From Vesta saturnalis (lineage: Eukaryota > Arthropoda > Insecta > Coleoptera > Lampyridae), in NCBI GenBank assembly GCA_036346205.1, contig JARFJB010000002.1, forward strand, positions 5,690,001-5,754,000: a stretch of DNA of 64,000 nt, in the 5' to 3' direction. Position 1 is the first letter of the stretch. Every line of letters begins with the position of its first letter. The position numbers and the translations under genes are program-made. The notes below the pieces were generated by a model that made no database searches, had not been told where the DNA came from, and worked only from the letters and a program-made list of their open reading frames with translations. Shown piece by piece: positions 1 through 11,084 of the stretch.

Positions 1-750
1 TGAAAGTGCATTAATTTAATGGTAAGATATCTCTTAACTTGTTATACTAAAAATTAAAACATTTGCTCTTTTCAGGCACTTTTATTTTAGTTCAGCTTTA
101 TTTGTACTTTGATTACATTTTAAGCACGCATTTAATTTTATGATTGCAATTTTTATTTGAAAATTCCAAAGAATGCAATAAATATTGGATTATTCAATTT
201 AAAGAAGAAATTTTTTAGAGATAAAGTTCCAGTTTTGAGTGTGGCTGATAACATTATTTCAAGAATTGCGCAATAATGGTGCAAGGACGACATCACCTTG
301 GTTGACCGTTTCGTAAACATTTAGATACCAGAGGTTATTAAAAAATTCGTGTACAAAAATTTTAGAAAGGTATTTATGTAATGATTTTTTTTAGTATTTT
401 AAGGTTTTTACAATTAGTTTTTAAGATATATTTTATTTAATCATATCACATTAACTGTTAATAAACATATTTGTATATTTTTTTTATTGTTTTACATTTT
501 GATAAAATTTTTGTTGTTAACAAACTCGGTTTAGTTGTTCCGACATTATTAAAAATAACTTGGCGCCCGAGATCATTTTATTAGTATTACATTAATCTTT
601 TATATTGATGTTCAGTGGAAGTAAGCTAGCAGATATTGTGGTAATTAAGCAAATCATAAGATTTGAATCGGCCCTACATTAAACTACCGACTTCAGTCAA
701 AGGCACTATTTGTGGTGAATGGTTTGTATTTCCAGTCAGTTTGACGATTT
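1..750. other. AT-rich intron or flank, no gene seen
   Basis: I see no exon, transposase or RNA gene here. The stretch has many stops in all frames. A short GC-richer motif near 563-575 resembles a retrotransposon primer-binding site but stands alone, without LTRs or coding remnants. By position it is downstream intron of the minus-strand host gene. Confidence 0.5.
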
Positions 751-837
751 GTGTTCTGGAGAACTTTTTACTCTTATTTCTTTATTTCATTATTACTTAC
801 ATTTATTTATTATACCATTTATACACCACTTCATTAT

Positions 838-987
838 AGGCTAGTGCGGTACTCTAGCAAAGTACAGGTCGTAGGTTCAAATTCTACTCGAGGTAAACTT
901 TTTATTTATGTATTTAATAAAATTAATAAGAATTTTTAGTTACATGTTTACTTTTGAACTTATTCGTTTATAACAAAAACTTATAAT
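838..987 (+). mobile_element. tRNA-Ala-derived SINE, 5'-truncated copy (copy 1)
   Basis: The copy keeps the anticodon arm (stem GTACT/AGTAC, loop CTAGCAA, anticodon AGC), a T-arm with a B-box-like TTCAAATTCTAC, and the family tail that begins TAAACTTTTTATTTATG and ends near AACAAAAACTTATAATA. Two other copies in the window (33011-33172 and 42029-42233) share tRNA part and tail. The 5' half with the D-arm is mostly lost. Its 3' end lies about five bases from the splice donor of the host exon at 997-1193. A transcribed functional tRNA is excluded by the missing acceptor and D arms. Confidence 0.75.
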
Positions 988-996
988 AAAACTTAC

Positions 997-1193
997 CTGT
1001 GCTTAGCTTTCTGAACTACAGTTTCGTTATGTAATTGTCCTACTCTTTCGTATAAAGTGGTTAAGATTTTTGAATTAAAGACTAAAACATCTCCTATTTT
1101 ACTGGACTGATTCATGGATATTAAGTGTTGTAATTGGTTAAACTTGAACATCATTACCGCGTGCACTAAGTTAAGGCTCTGCTGTTTTTCTCT
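997..1193 (-). CDS. Host gene exon 7 (CFAP44-like, C-terminal region)
   Basis: On the minus strand this block is preceded by TTTTATTTTCAG and followed by GTAAGT, an ideal acceptor and donor. It is open in one frame for 65 codons plus two bases, beginning REKQQSLNL and including LVFNSKILTTLYERVGQL. It starts in phase 0, matching the phase-0 end of the exon at 8213-8351. The amphipathic, Lys/Glu/Gln-rich composition fits a coiled-coil protein. The pattern of a REKQ-type helix followed by a LVF..K.L..LYERVGQL segment resembles the C-terminal region of ciliary CFAP44/CFAP43 proteins as I remember them; that is inference. The exon ends in phase 2, so at least one more exon lies beyond the window start. 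Confidence 0.75.
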
Positions 1194-1462
1194 CTGAAAA
1201 TAAAATGTTTAGAATTTAACCACACAAAGTTAAATTAGGCTATTTTTAACTTTTGCGCAAAAAACTAACTAAGACACGTGTTTCGTTATTTATAATGTGA
1301 TTAGTCAGAAAATTCAAAATTGGGTTACCGCTGGAAACAAATATACGGCTTTTTTTTTCAGAAAATATAGAAACTTTTATATGTATATGCAGAATTGAAG
1401 TCGGTGAAAATTATATTAGGCAAATGTGAAAATAGTCTCCTTTTGCTGCAAATCTGTATATA

Positions 1463-2145
1463 CAGGGTGAGTTTTGTTTTTCATTTTAAGTATTGGCATC
1501 TCGGAAACTACAAGAGGTAGAGATTCGGTTAAATGGGGAAAAAGTTGCAGTTTTTGAACCTAAATTAACAACACTTTCAGTTGTTGGAAACAGTTCATGG
1601 CTTACTAGATATTTAAAAAAAACTAAAATTTTGCATTTTATTTAATTTTAAATAACTCCGTTATTATCGATTAGAGATAAAAAAATGTAAAGGAAAAAAT
1701 GGTAATGTTTTTCATGCTTTATCTACTGGGGCCACTTTTGTTCTATCTCTTGTTATTCCAAAGTTGTGATATAAACTTTTGTTTTTTTATGCAAGGTAGT
1801 AGGCTATGCCTTTATCTGATGCGCATTTTTGTAAGCTTTGTAACGTTATCAGACATGATGTATTCTTAAAAAATTTTTATTATTATTATGTTTTACACTC
1901 TTGCCATAATAAATAGTTTTTTTTCATTTCAAACTTTGATGAGCGAAAACAGGTTTACTGATTTTTCTTTTAAATGTTGTAGAATCGTTATTATTAGGAA
2001 TACAACAAAATGACTCGAATAAAAATGTTCGACATTTTAATGCGTAACGTGTTGTACATACTAATTTCCTGCTCGCTTGAGTTAGAACAAACTTAGATTT
2101 TTGGAAGTAGCAGTAATAGCTGGCTTTGACCTTTTTAAAAACTGC
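1463..2145 (+). repeat. Left long terminal inverted repeat of the mariner element
   Basis: This arm reads as the reverse complement of 4832-5459. Shared landmarks are the ATGAACTG-type block near 1590, the AGGCATAGCC block near 1800, and the GCTCGCTTGAGTTAGAAC block near 2070. The outermost bases CAGGGTGAG follow a TA dinucleotide. Confidence 0.85.
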
Positions 2146-2245
2146 TCAGTTTATTATAACATTTCACCTAAAAAATAGGGCCTCAAATAGAATAAGAACG
2201 CAGAGAAACTAGGAATTAAATTTAATTGCATGTAAAAAAATTAAT

Positions 2246-3290
2246 CTATCTCAACAAATGTTCAAAATGTCCACCATTATTATTTACACAAAGCGGTATC
2301 TTTTCACAATAGAATTTACAGCTTTCCATATTTTCCTACTATCTAAATTGCGAAAGGCATGTATCACAGCATCACGTAGTTCTTCTTTTGTCGCATAAGT
2401 TCGAAAACAAATCTTTTAAAGTACCAAAAAGAAAAAAATCTAAAAGTGAAAGAGCTGGCGATCTTGGTGCCCAAGGGACCGGCCCGTTTCTACCTATCCA
2501 AGAATTTGGAAACAGTTGGTCTAGGTACTCTCTCACTTGCAGTTGGTTGTGCGGCAGAGCACCGCCGTGTTGGAACCAGCGTAAATTACGTCTTGTTTCC
2601 AAATCTGAGATATCCAACATATCTTGAAATTCATTTTGTAGAAACTCAAGATAACGCTGTCCTGTCTAATTTTCGTTGTAAATTATCCAGGAATTCGCGA
2701 TCCAATAATTCCACACCAAACAGTGAAACCAAGTTTTCTTTGAGGCTGTCTTTTACGAAGTATCTTAGGATTTTCCTGCATCCACAAATGTTCATTGCGC
2801 CTACTGAACATACCGCAGTAAGCAAATTTGGTTTTATCAGTCCACAAAATTTGATTTTGAAACTCTGGATTTTGTTGAATCATATTAATGTACCAGTTAC
2901 TAAACGCAATTCTTGCAGCTTGGTCTGCTGGATGCAGCGTCTATCCTACTGATAGGTGATATTCGTGAAATTTGCGTTTCTTCAAAACTCGCATGACTGT
3001 GGTTTGCTACACACCAACCTCACCTGAAATTTGTCGGGTCGAAGTAGGAGGATTCTGATTAACGTAAGCCAATATATTTATTTGGATATCCTGGTTAATG
3101 ATGTTTTTATCCCTCTTTGGTTTAGAAAAGCAACCAAACTGCCTCAGATTTCTGTATAAATTGTTGAACGTAGAGATGGTTGACGCCGATTTTCATACAA
3201 TTATTGGTACCGTTCGGTAGCAAGAACACTATTTTTATTACACCCTATAAAACATTCCAACATATTAAGTTTGTCGCGATTAGAAAACAT
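2246..3290 (-). pseudogene. Mariner-type (DDE_3) transposase, inactivated
   Basis: Read on the minus strand from an ATG at 3290 to a stop at 2246-2248, the product would be about 348 residues, a normal length for this insect family. The N-terminus (MFSNRDKLNMLECFIGC) resembles the DUF4817-type helix-turn-helix. The middle carries the first catalytic region ILWTDKTKF, the second WFQHGGALPH, the third PRSPALSLLDFFLFG, and the end GGHFEHLLR. The second motif has G where the family has D, and the third has A in place of the usual D of SPDL. Frames also shift between 2620 and 2683. It therefore encodes no active DDE enzyme. Family assignment is by motif only. Confidence 0.85.
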
Positions 3291-3479
3291 CTTTAATTTA
3301 ATTTACGAAGTTACAAAACTGCCAAATTTCAACTAAAACAATGAGCACCAGTACTTTGTTTATTTTTTTCACGGTACTGTATAATAACAATTTTGTAGTG
3401 ATGTAGGTTTTAGAAAATTTAAATGGTCTAATAAAGTTCAAGCTTAATAAAAACTCATACGGTGATGTAATTTGAACCA

Positions 3480-4740
3480 GATAATTAATAAATAAGGAAG
3501 TTGGGCAAAGTTTTCCCTAAATACAAATTATTTAACAAATTGAAATACTAACCTTTCACCACTAATTATATGCCGTCTCGTCCACAATCGGTAGATTAAA
3601 TATAAGGAGGATTCTACTATATGGACTTGTTAACACACATGAAATGCGGCTTGTTTCTCTCCTGCTTAATTATTTTCCTTTCTCTAATTAATAAAAAAAC
3701 AATGTAAAAAAATTATAAAAAAAATATATAATTAAATGAATTCTCGAGCGCCATGTTATCTTTGTCAAGGAATAACAAAACTTAAATAATGAACAATAAA
3801 AACTTTCTATAAATATCAAAAACTAACAATGTGCAATTAAGTTTATTTACCCAATATATGGATGGTTAAGGAGAGGAAAGAAAAAGGTTTTAAAGCTAAG
3901 CTTAAAAAATAAAAAATCACCACATAAATACCTCAGTATAATGATTTTCTTATAGACAGCTTCCAGTGTTTAATTATGGATGCGGAACGGTCAACCAGTA
4001 TGAAAGCGTTTCTACATCTTCCTTGCGTATTCTTGTAACAACGCGATCAACTAGGTATTTGAAGGAATTTTCAATCCACTAAACTTATTGTATTCTTGAT
4101 GTGTTATTTTATTAAAATTGCATTTTAAGATGATATTATTTGAATGAAGAGAAACTTGCGTAAATAAGTAACTTAAGAGCCATTTGAGATTAAAAATATA
4201 GTGACTTATAAAAGTACCATATCAAAGTAAGTAAAATATAAGTATGAGTAAGTAAGTAAGTAAATAAGTGCCTTAAGTGAGTATAAGGGAATAATATAAG
4301 TACTATAATGAGTGTACGTGAGTGCCTGGAAAGAGCAAATGCTTAAGCTTAAAATATAATGAATTAAAAAATAACTTACCACCAAAATCTGATGGCACCA
4401 AATATAAAAATTAAGTAAAAACCATTATAACAATGACTTCTGCTTTAACATTCAGCAGCAAGTGAAGAAAAAAATAGAGGCTTTCAGAATTGCTTCTGTA
4501 AATGCCCTCCCTCAAGAAGTTGTCACGCATTGCGCGAAATACAATGATCGGAGTCCAATTTTTAAAAGAAAGGGAACTATAACTATTTATGTAATATTAC
4601 ACCCAAAATATATGTTCTAGGAAATGCAATTTAAGTTGCCTTTCTCAATTTTACTCCTCTAATTTTACGCCAAATAAATTAATGATCTTAGATTAACGTA
4701 TTTTTTAATACAACCACAAAAAAAAGGTTGTTACAACTGT
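3480..4740. repeat. Dispersed 1.2-kb non-autonomous repeat, copy 1
   Basis: This stretch matches 28592-29760 along its length, with shared landmarks AATTAAATGAATTCTCG, GGAGAGGAAAGAAAAA and the terminal AACCACAAAAAAAGGTTG. The other copy interrupts a Tc1 transposase, which fixes one pair of ends. No coding potential is seen. Its ends carry a weak inverted match (GTTATAACCT versus GTAACAACCT in the other copy). It may be a non-autonomous DNA transposon of unknown superfamily. The left boundary in this copy is approximate. Confidence 0.7.
4228..4275 (+). repeat. Short AAGT microsatellite
   Basis: An imperfect run of AAGT/GTAA tetranucleotides lies inside the dispersed repeat. The equivalent place in the other copy has only a few units, so this is a local expansion. 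Confidence 0.6.
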
Positions 4741-4831
4741 CAATAATACGAAAATTCCTGTATCGCATTTATTCATCAAAGTAAATGTAACAAACCTTAT
4801 ATCGTTATAAAAAGAAAAATTCATTCTTTTT

Positions 4832-5459
4832 AAAAATGTCAAAGCCAACTGCTACGTAAGAAAATTTAAGTTTGTTCTAACTCAAGCGAGCAGGAAATTA
4901 GTATGTACAACATGTTATGCATCAAAATGTCTAAAATTTTTATTTGTTTCATTTTGTTGTATTCCTAATAATAACGATTCTACAACATTTAAAAGAAAAA
5001 TCACTAAACTTGTTTTCACCCATCAAAGTTTGAAATGAAAAAAAACTGTATTTATTATGGCAAGGGTGTAAAACTACCAAAAACCATAATAATTAATTCA
5101 TTTCTTCCATGGCGAATTGTAAATCAATAATAAAATCGTTATAACTTTGTTATTTCTAAAAATAAATACATTATGTCTGATATCGTTACAAAACTTAAAA
5201 AATGCGCACTGATGAAGGCATAGCCTACTATACCTAACATTTAAAAAAAACAAAAGTTTATATCATAACTTTGGAATAACAAAAGATAGAACAAAAGTGA
5301 TCTCGCCAGTACATCTAGTAAGCCATGAACTTTTTCTAACAACTGAAAGTATTGTAGATTTAGGTTCATAAAACTGGAACTGTTTCCCCATTTAACCGAA
5401 TCTCTATCTCTTGTTGTTTCCCAGATGCGAATGATTAAAATGAAAAAAAACTCACCCTC
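4832..5459 (-). repeat. Right long terminal inverted repeat of the mariner element
   Basis: Reverse complement of the left arm at 1463-2145, with multiple small indels. It ends CTCACCCTC immediately before the TA at 5460-5461. Confidence 0.85.
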
Positions 5460-5611
5460 TATGTGGGGTTATTGTACATACATATAGTGTATGGTGAACA
5501 AGATGTAGAAAGACCACGTACCCGTGAAGTTCAGCATTTAAAATAAATGAATTATTTTTAGATAAATCATAAAAAAGGTTTTAATAAATAAGTTATAAGA
5601 GCATCTAACAC

Positions 5612-6094
5612 TACAACATAACATAACATAACCTTCACTCCATGCCCTTTGGGGGTAGGCAAAACAATCCCTGCCTCATTTATTTGTCATTTATATCTTT
5701 CTCCATGCTTTCCTATCCCTGCATATCTACCTAGCTCCCGCAAGATTCCTACATTGTTTCGGACATGCCCGCTTATCTTTAAAACTCCTTACCTATCTTT
5801 CTTTTACCATACATCACATTGCTAAGTTTTACACGGCCTACCAGGCCCGGCCTTTCCTTCAACTTCACATTTACTTTGTTAATCTTGTGTTGTTCATTCT
5901 CTCGATGAAACCAAAACCAATGTAGTGTACTACTTTCATACCTATCTATTATCGTTTTTTCTTCGCCACACGCATGCTTCATCTTATCCCTTCTAGTCTT
6001 ACCGCATGCGCTTCTCAGGAATCTCGTGCCCACGGCATTTACTTTACTTTCGTGCTTTTTTGACATATCCATGCCTCATTTTCATACGGTACTG
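5612..6094 (-). pseudogene. RTE-type LINE 3' fragment (5'-truncated)
   Basis: On the minus strand this encodes the extreme C-terminal part of an RTE-like reverse transcriptase polyprotein, including KVNAVGTRFLRSACGKTRRD and a degenerate 'RWFGH'-type motif. The same segment recurs at 60760-61134, where RFLRSAYGKTRRGKIKNE is legible. After the stop comes a short 3' UTR with a TTTTGCCTACC box, then (TTATG)n at 5612-5632, a short-repeat tail as expected for RTE elements. The 5' break near 6094 coincides with the start of the 8-mer array. Frames are shifted, so this is a dead copy. Confidence 0.8.
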
Positions 6095-6098
6095 ATGG

Positions 6099-8112
6099 GA
6101 CATACACAGATTTACAAACTTACAGAATTACAGACACACAGGCACACAGACTTACAGACACACAGATACACAGACTCAGAGCCACACAGACACACAGACA
6201 CACAGACACACAGACACACGGACACACGGGCACACGGACACTCGGACTCACGGACACACGTACACACGTACACGCGTACACGCGGGCAAGCGGGCACGCG
6301 GACACGGACACGCGGGCTCGCGGACACGCGGAAACGCGGTCGCGCGGGCGCGCGGACGCACGGACGCACGGACGCACGGACGCACGGACGCACGGACGCA
6401 CAGACACACAGACACACAGACACACAGACACACAGACACACAGACACACAGACACACAGACACACAGACACACAGACACACAGACACACAGACACACAGA
6501 CACACAGACACACAGGTACAGACACACAGGCACACAGACACACAGACACACAGACACACAGACACAGACACGCAGACACACAGACACACAGACACACAGA
6601 CACACAGACGCATAGTACATAGCACACAGACACACAAGCACACAGACACACAGACACACAGACACACAGACACACAGAACACACAGACACACGGACACAC
6701 AGACACACAGACGCACAGACGCACAGACTCTCAGACACACAGACACACAGACACACCGGCACACAGATACACAGACACAGACAGACACACAGACAACACA
6801 GACACACAGACACACAGACACACAGACACAGACACACAGCACACAGACACACAGACACACAGACACACAGACACAGACACACAGACACACAGACACACAG
6901 AACACACAGACACACAGACACACAGACACACAGACACACAGACACACAGACACACAGACACACAGACACACAGACACAGACACACAGACACACAGACACA
7001 CAGACACACAGACACACAGACACACAGACACACAGACACACAGACACACAGACACACAGACACACAGACACACAGACACACAGACACACAGACACACAAA
7101 CACACAGACACACAGACACACAGACACAGACACAGACACACAGACACACAGACACACAGACACACAGACACACAGACACACAGACACACAGACACACAGA
7201 CACACAGACACACAGACACACAGACACACAGACACACAGACACACAGACACACAGACACACAGACACACAGACACACAGACACACAGACACACAGACACA
7301 CAGACACACAGACACACAGACACACAGACACACAGACACACAGACACACAGACACAGAACAGACACACACAGACACTCAGACACAGAACACAGACACACA
7401 GACACACAGACACACAGACACACAGACACACAGACACACAGACACACAGACACACAGACACACAGACACACAGACACACAGACACACAGACACACAGACA
7501 CACAGACACACAGACACACAGACACAGACACACAGACACACAGACACACAGACACAGACACACAGACACACAGACACACAGACACACAGACACAGCAGAC
7601 ACACAGACACACAGACACACAGACACACAGACACACAGACACACAGACACACAGACACACAGACACACAGACACACAGACACACAGACACACAGACACAC
7701 AGACACACAGACACACAGACACACAGACACACAGACACACAGACACACAGACACACAGACACACAGACACACAGACACACAGACACACAGACACACAGAC
7801 ACACAGACACACAGACACACAGACACACAGACACACAGACACACAGACACACAGACACACAGACACACAGACACACAGACACACAGACACACAGACACAC
7901 AGACACACAGACACACAGACACACAGACACACAGACACACAGACACACAGACACACAGACACACAGACACACAGACACACAGACACAGACACACAGACAC
8001 ACAGACACACAGACACACAGACACACAGACACAGACTCAGACAAAGACACAGACACAGACATAGCCACACGCACACGCACACGCACACGCACACGCACAC
8101 ACACACACCCAC
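6099..8112 (+). repeat. 2-kb CA-rich minisatellite, unit CAGACACA
   Basis: About 2,010 bp consist of head-to-tail 8-mers CAGACACA. The first 300 bp are degenerate, with variants such as CGGACGCA and CGGGCACG that raise GC and CpG locally. The centre (about 6400-8030) is nearly pure, with occasional 6-bp units CAGACA. The last 80 bp drift into CACACG and CA repeats. Stops are rare in every frame because the unit lacks them, so the long reading frames here are not genes. Variant units gather at the left edge, which suggests expansion in the interior. Confidence 0.95.
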
Positions 8113-8113
8113 G

Positions 8114-8169
<56 letters not shown>

Positions 8170-8172
8170 ATA
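8113..8172 (+). repeat. TA dinucleotide microsatellite
   Basis: A run of TATATA with a few TGTATA interruptions directly follows the 8-mer array and precedes host exon 6 by about 40 bp. Confidence 0.9.
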
Positions 8173-8212
8173 AGATAGATTTCTAGACTAGACAAACAAC
8201 TATCAATGTTAC

Positions 8213-8351
8213 CTGATATATTTCCAATTCTCTTCGACTTTCCTTCAGTTTATTTTCAATTGCCTTGAATTTTCTTGTTTTCATTCCGATTTCTCTTACT
8301 ATTACTTCAATCTGCCCTTTCAAGTCTTTAATTTTTAACTCAACTACGTGC
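8213..8351 (-). CDS. Host gene exon 6 (CFAP44-like, coiled coil)
   Basis: On the minus strand the block sits between TTTATGTTTCAG and GTAACA. Its first base completes a codon with the two bases left by the exon at 35550-36179, and the rest is 46 open codons ending in phase 0. The peptide begins HVVELKIKDLKGQIEVIV and ends RRELEIYQ, a clear heptad-like coiled coil. Phase agrees with both neighbours, which supports it as a real exon of the same gene. A damaged inverted copy lies at 19878-19993. Confidence 0.82.
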
Positions 8352-8352
8352 C

Positions 8353-9284
8353 TGAAACATAAATATACAAATATGTTAATTGATAACAGAACGTATAAAG
8401 TTTCAACAATTTATCTTGAAATTTGTAATATTTTTTTAATATTTATTTCTTGAATCGGCTGTACCCGGGGATAAGCCTAGTAATTGGAGTTTAAAGTTGT
8501 TCGCAATTGGGCCAGAAAAATTAGAATTGTTACTGGTACATTCCTTTACGTGTCTGTAAGAACAAAATAATTGTATTTTACATTACTAGCATATTGGCCA
8601 GAGGAGAAGTTTCTTGGCTTGCCTGTAAGGGGAGCCTAGAGTTTGGAAAAAATTATCTTGCGTGTACTCTGTTCCATCTCGTTTTGGATTAGAGCAAGCT
8701 ATGGAAATCTAGTGAGTAACACTGGTAACACTGTCAAATCAACAAAAAGTTACTGCCGTAGCTTGACTTTTGAAAATTATAGGTCATGTTTTTAAACTGA
8801 AACTAATGTAGCGTTGCAACACTGTTTTTCACGCTATTTACACTTTGCATCAAAATTGTTAAATCTCGAGTGACCTATTTAACAAAAAAAAAGTAAATTG
8901 TTGTCTTCACACCTTGAACGCCTGTTACCTACACAAACCGGAATTTGTACATTCTTTACATTTGTTATAAATCACAAGGTGTCTTATCTAACACAATGAG
9001 ATGTTTTGTTAACTGAATCTACGTAAAAACTTATAAGAATGCCCATTTCCCATAACCTTCTCCCAGTTATTAAAAATAATGTTTTCCGTGTGCGAACAAA
9101 AATTTTGCCACATTATAGGATAACATTTGGATAAAGCCTTAAGCCATCATTTCTGAACCCTATTTTTCGGTGGAGGTTAAGAACTTATTTGCTTAGTGTA
9201 ATAACCCCATGTTATGTTGAAAATGGTAAGGAGCTAATCGGAAAACTGCATATCCAGGCTTAATCATAATCTTTCCCTCTGTAC
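8353..9284. other. Intron sequence, nothing recognised
   Basis: AT-rich single-copy-looking DNA between exon 6 and the large palindrome. I found no coding fragment and no match to other repeats in the window. Confidence 0.4.
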
Positions 9285-9577
9285 CTTGTAAGACCCTTCT
9301 TTAGGATAGCAGGTTTCTTTTAGGAATTATCTTACTAATTACCACTATGTGGATTTTTTGTTAACCTCGACTAGTCAGGAATGGGGAAGTGGGTTTTTAG
9401 ACTTTTATATAACTATTTGCAAATTTTTCATACCCAGGTTTAATACATATATTTAAAACAAACTTCTTAATTATAATAATAAATAATAGTAATAAATAAA
9501 AAGGTATTCTGGTAAAATAAATTAAGTTTTTAAATTAAACAGTATTGGAAAATGTAAAGGAAATTAATATTCGGAGT

Positions 9578-9646
9578 CAGCGCCTGGTATTTGGGCAGCC
9601 CACCGTACAACTCCGTGAGCCTGGCGTCGTCGACGCTGTAGGTGGT
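9578..9646 (-). other. GC-rich exon-like block inside the palindrome arm
   Basis: Read on the minus strand, a 3' splice-site-like TTGTTTTAG precedes an open stretch whose translation runs EFTTYSVDDARLTELYGG and LPKYQAL. GC content is far above its surroundings. The right-arm copy (15770-15845) conserves most of it, with TAG before GATTTACC. It could be a captured host exon fragment or a relic of an element gene. I do not recognise the peptide. Confidence 0.4.
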
Positions 9647-10524
9647 AAATTCCTAAAACAATGTTAAAATATTTGTGGTTTTGTTTCTTTGTAAACCAAT
9701 TTATAATGTGTTCAGGTGTAAATACTACAAGGGTGTGTGTACAATTTCAAGGAGGATTACTGTGTTTTCGTCAGGTAAGTTTATTCTGGTTTATTATATT
9801 TTATGTGTAAGGCAATGTTTTTGAAGTGAGGTTAAAGCGTCATTCAAATTCTATCAGGGACTGGTCTTTATATTACTGATATTTTATTCAATAACGTTTT
9901 GAAATACGAAACAAGTTACAGAAGCAGGCCCTACACGGGGTTTTGGTATTTACACGATTTGTGTTAATACAAGGTCGGTTTATACCACGGGGTAATTGTT
10001 CTGTTAATTGGTGGTGGTTTGTACACAACGGACTAAGGAGAAAATTACTTCTAATTACTATAATTTATATATACAATCAAAATATCTACAAGGGGTTATT
10101 CAACATTTAGAATTCGTAATTTACGCTTTGTAAGGTTTCATATGATACAGGGATATTTCCAAACATGTGTTGTTGAAAATTTGATAAGAGTTCATTCACT
10201 ACTAAAAGGTAACGCGACCTTCGTTTTATTGGTATATAGAGGATGATTCTTTACACTTAATCGAATGTGAATACTTATTTGCGAAATTGGGATTTCCCCT
10301 TTTATTTTCTTTAAGAATAATTATCTTAAAGTTTTAAATGTTAAAGCAAAATAAATTGCTTTATTCTAATTAATGTAATGGATTTCTTATTGTGAAATAG
10401 AAATTCTTTTACTTTTAAAGTAAAACGTAAAAATTACTTTTAGTTGTATAAATGTAATATTTTACACAATTCAGGTTTGTTTTCGGTAACAATTTGGATT
10501 TGATATTCAGGTGTAATTTTGTGA

Positions 10525-10805
10525 TATACAGGGGGAGTAAAGTATAAGTGTTGATAGCCAAGCAGAGAGCTCGAGCTAAATCAACAAATTCTAGAGATTC
10601 TATTTATTCAAAGTTGTAACGGACGCTTCGAATATATAGAATTATATACAGGAGGTTCAGGATATATTGGTTGTTCGTTTATAATTTCGTTAATAGCCAA
10701 GCCAATGGGCTCAATAGTCTAAATTAACGAATCTTAGAGATCCTATTTATTCAAAGTTATAACGGACACTGTGAATATATAGAACTTTATACAGGGGGTT
10801 CAGGA
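10525..10805 (+). repeat. Two tandem about 140-bp units in the left arm
   Basis: Two diverged copies each contain ATAGCCAAGC, then ATTTATTCAAAGTT.TAACGGAC, then TATACAGG-GGTTCAGGAT. The mirrored pair is present in the right arm at about 14535-14825. The duplication therefore predates or co-evolves with the palindrome. Confidence 0.8.
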
Positions 10806-11084
10806 TGGAATTGGTAATTGGCCGTTTCTGAGGTTATAGCGCGTGTTGTGAGCAACCAGACGTGGCGTTAGAGAGCCCCATTAACTAGAAGAAGCCCTAT
10901 AATAATCCCAGTGACCGCCGGTGTTAACCAGTCAATCTACCTAAGATCAGTATAAACCTCTTTGACGTCAATTACTTTCTTAAGGATGGTTTTTTAATAG
11001 GAATTTCTAGGTATTACAACTACTTTCGTAAAAATCGGTTATACTTCGGAGTATTTGAATTCTGTTTAATTTTAATTGAAATTA

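Larger units (their letters stand above)
1463..5459 (-). mobile_element. Long-TIR mariner-type DNA transposon, about 4 kb
   Basis: The element has inverted terminal arms at 1463-2145 and 4832-5459, starting CAGGGTGAG and GAGGGTGAG. It is flanked on both sides by TA (1461-1462, 5460-5461), the usual Tc1/mariner target duplication. Between the arms lie a dead transposase (2246-3290, minus) and a separate repeat (about 3480-4740). The arms have diverged by many indels and substitutions, so the copy is old. Most Tc1/mariner elements have TIRs under 100 bp; arms of over 600 bp are unusual. It sits in the 7-kb intron between host exons 6 and 7. Confidence 0.85.

Noticed and set aside
555..600. Retrotransposon primer-binding site (TTGGCGCCCGAGA)
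   Set aside because: No LTR ends, no gag or pol fragments and no second copy nearby; a single short match is not enough.
6112..8112. Very long open frames (up to 666 codons) of Cys/Val/Ser/Leu repeats on the minus strand
   Set aside because: They are by-products of an 8-mer array that contains no stop codon in any frame. No codon bias, promoter or non-repeat domain supports a protein.
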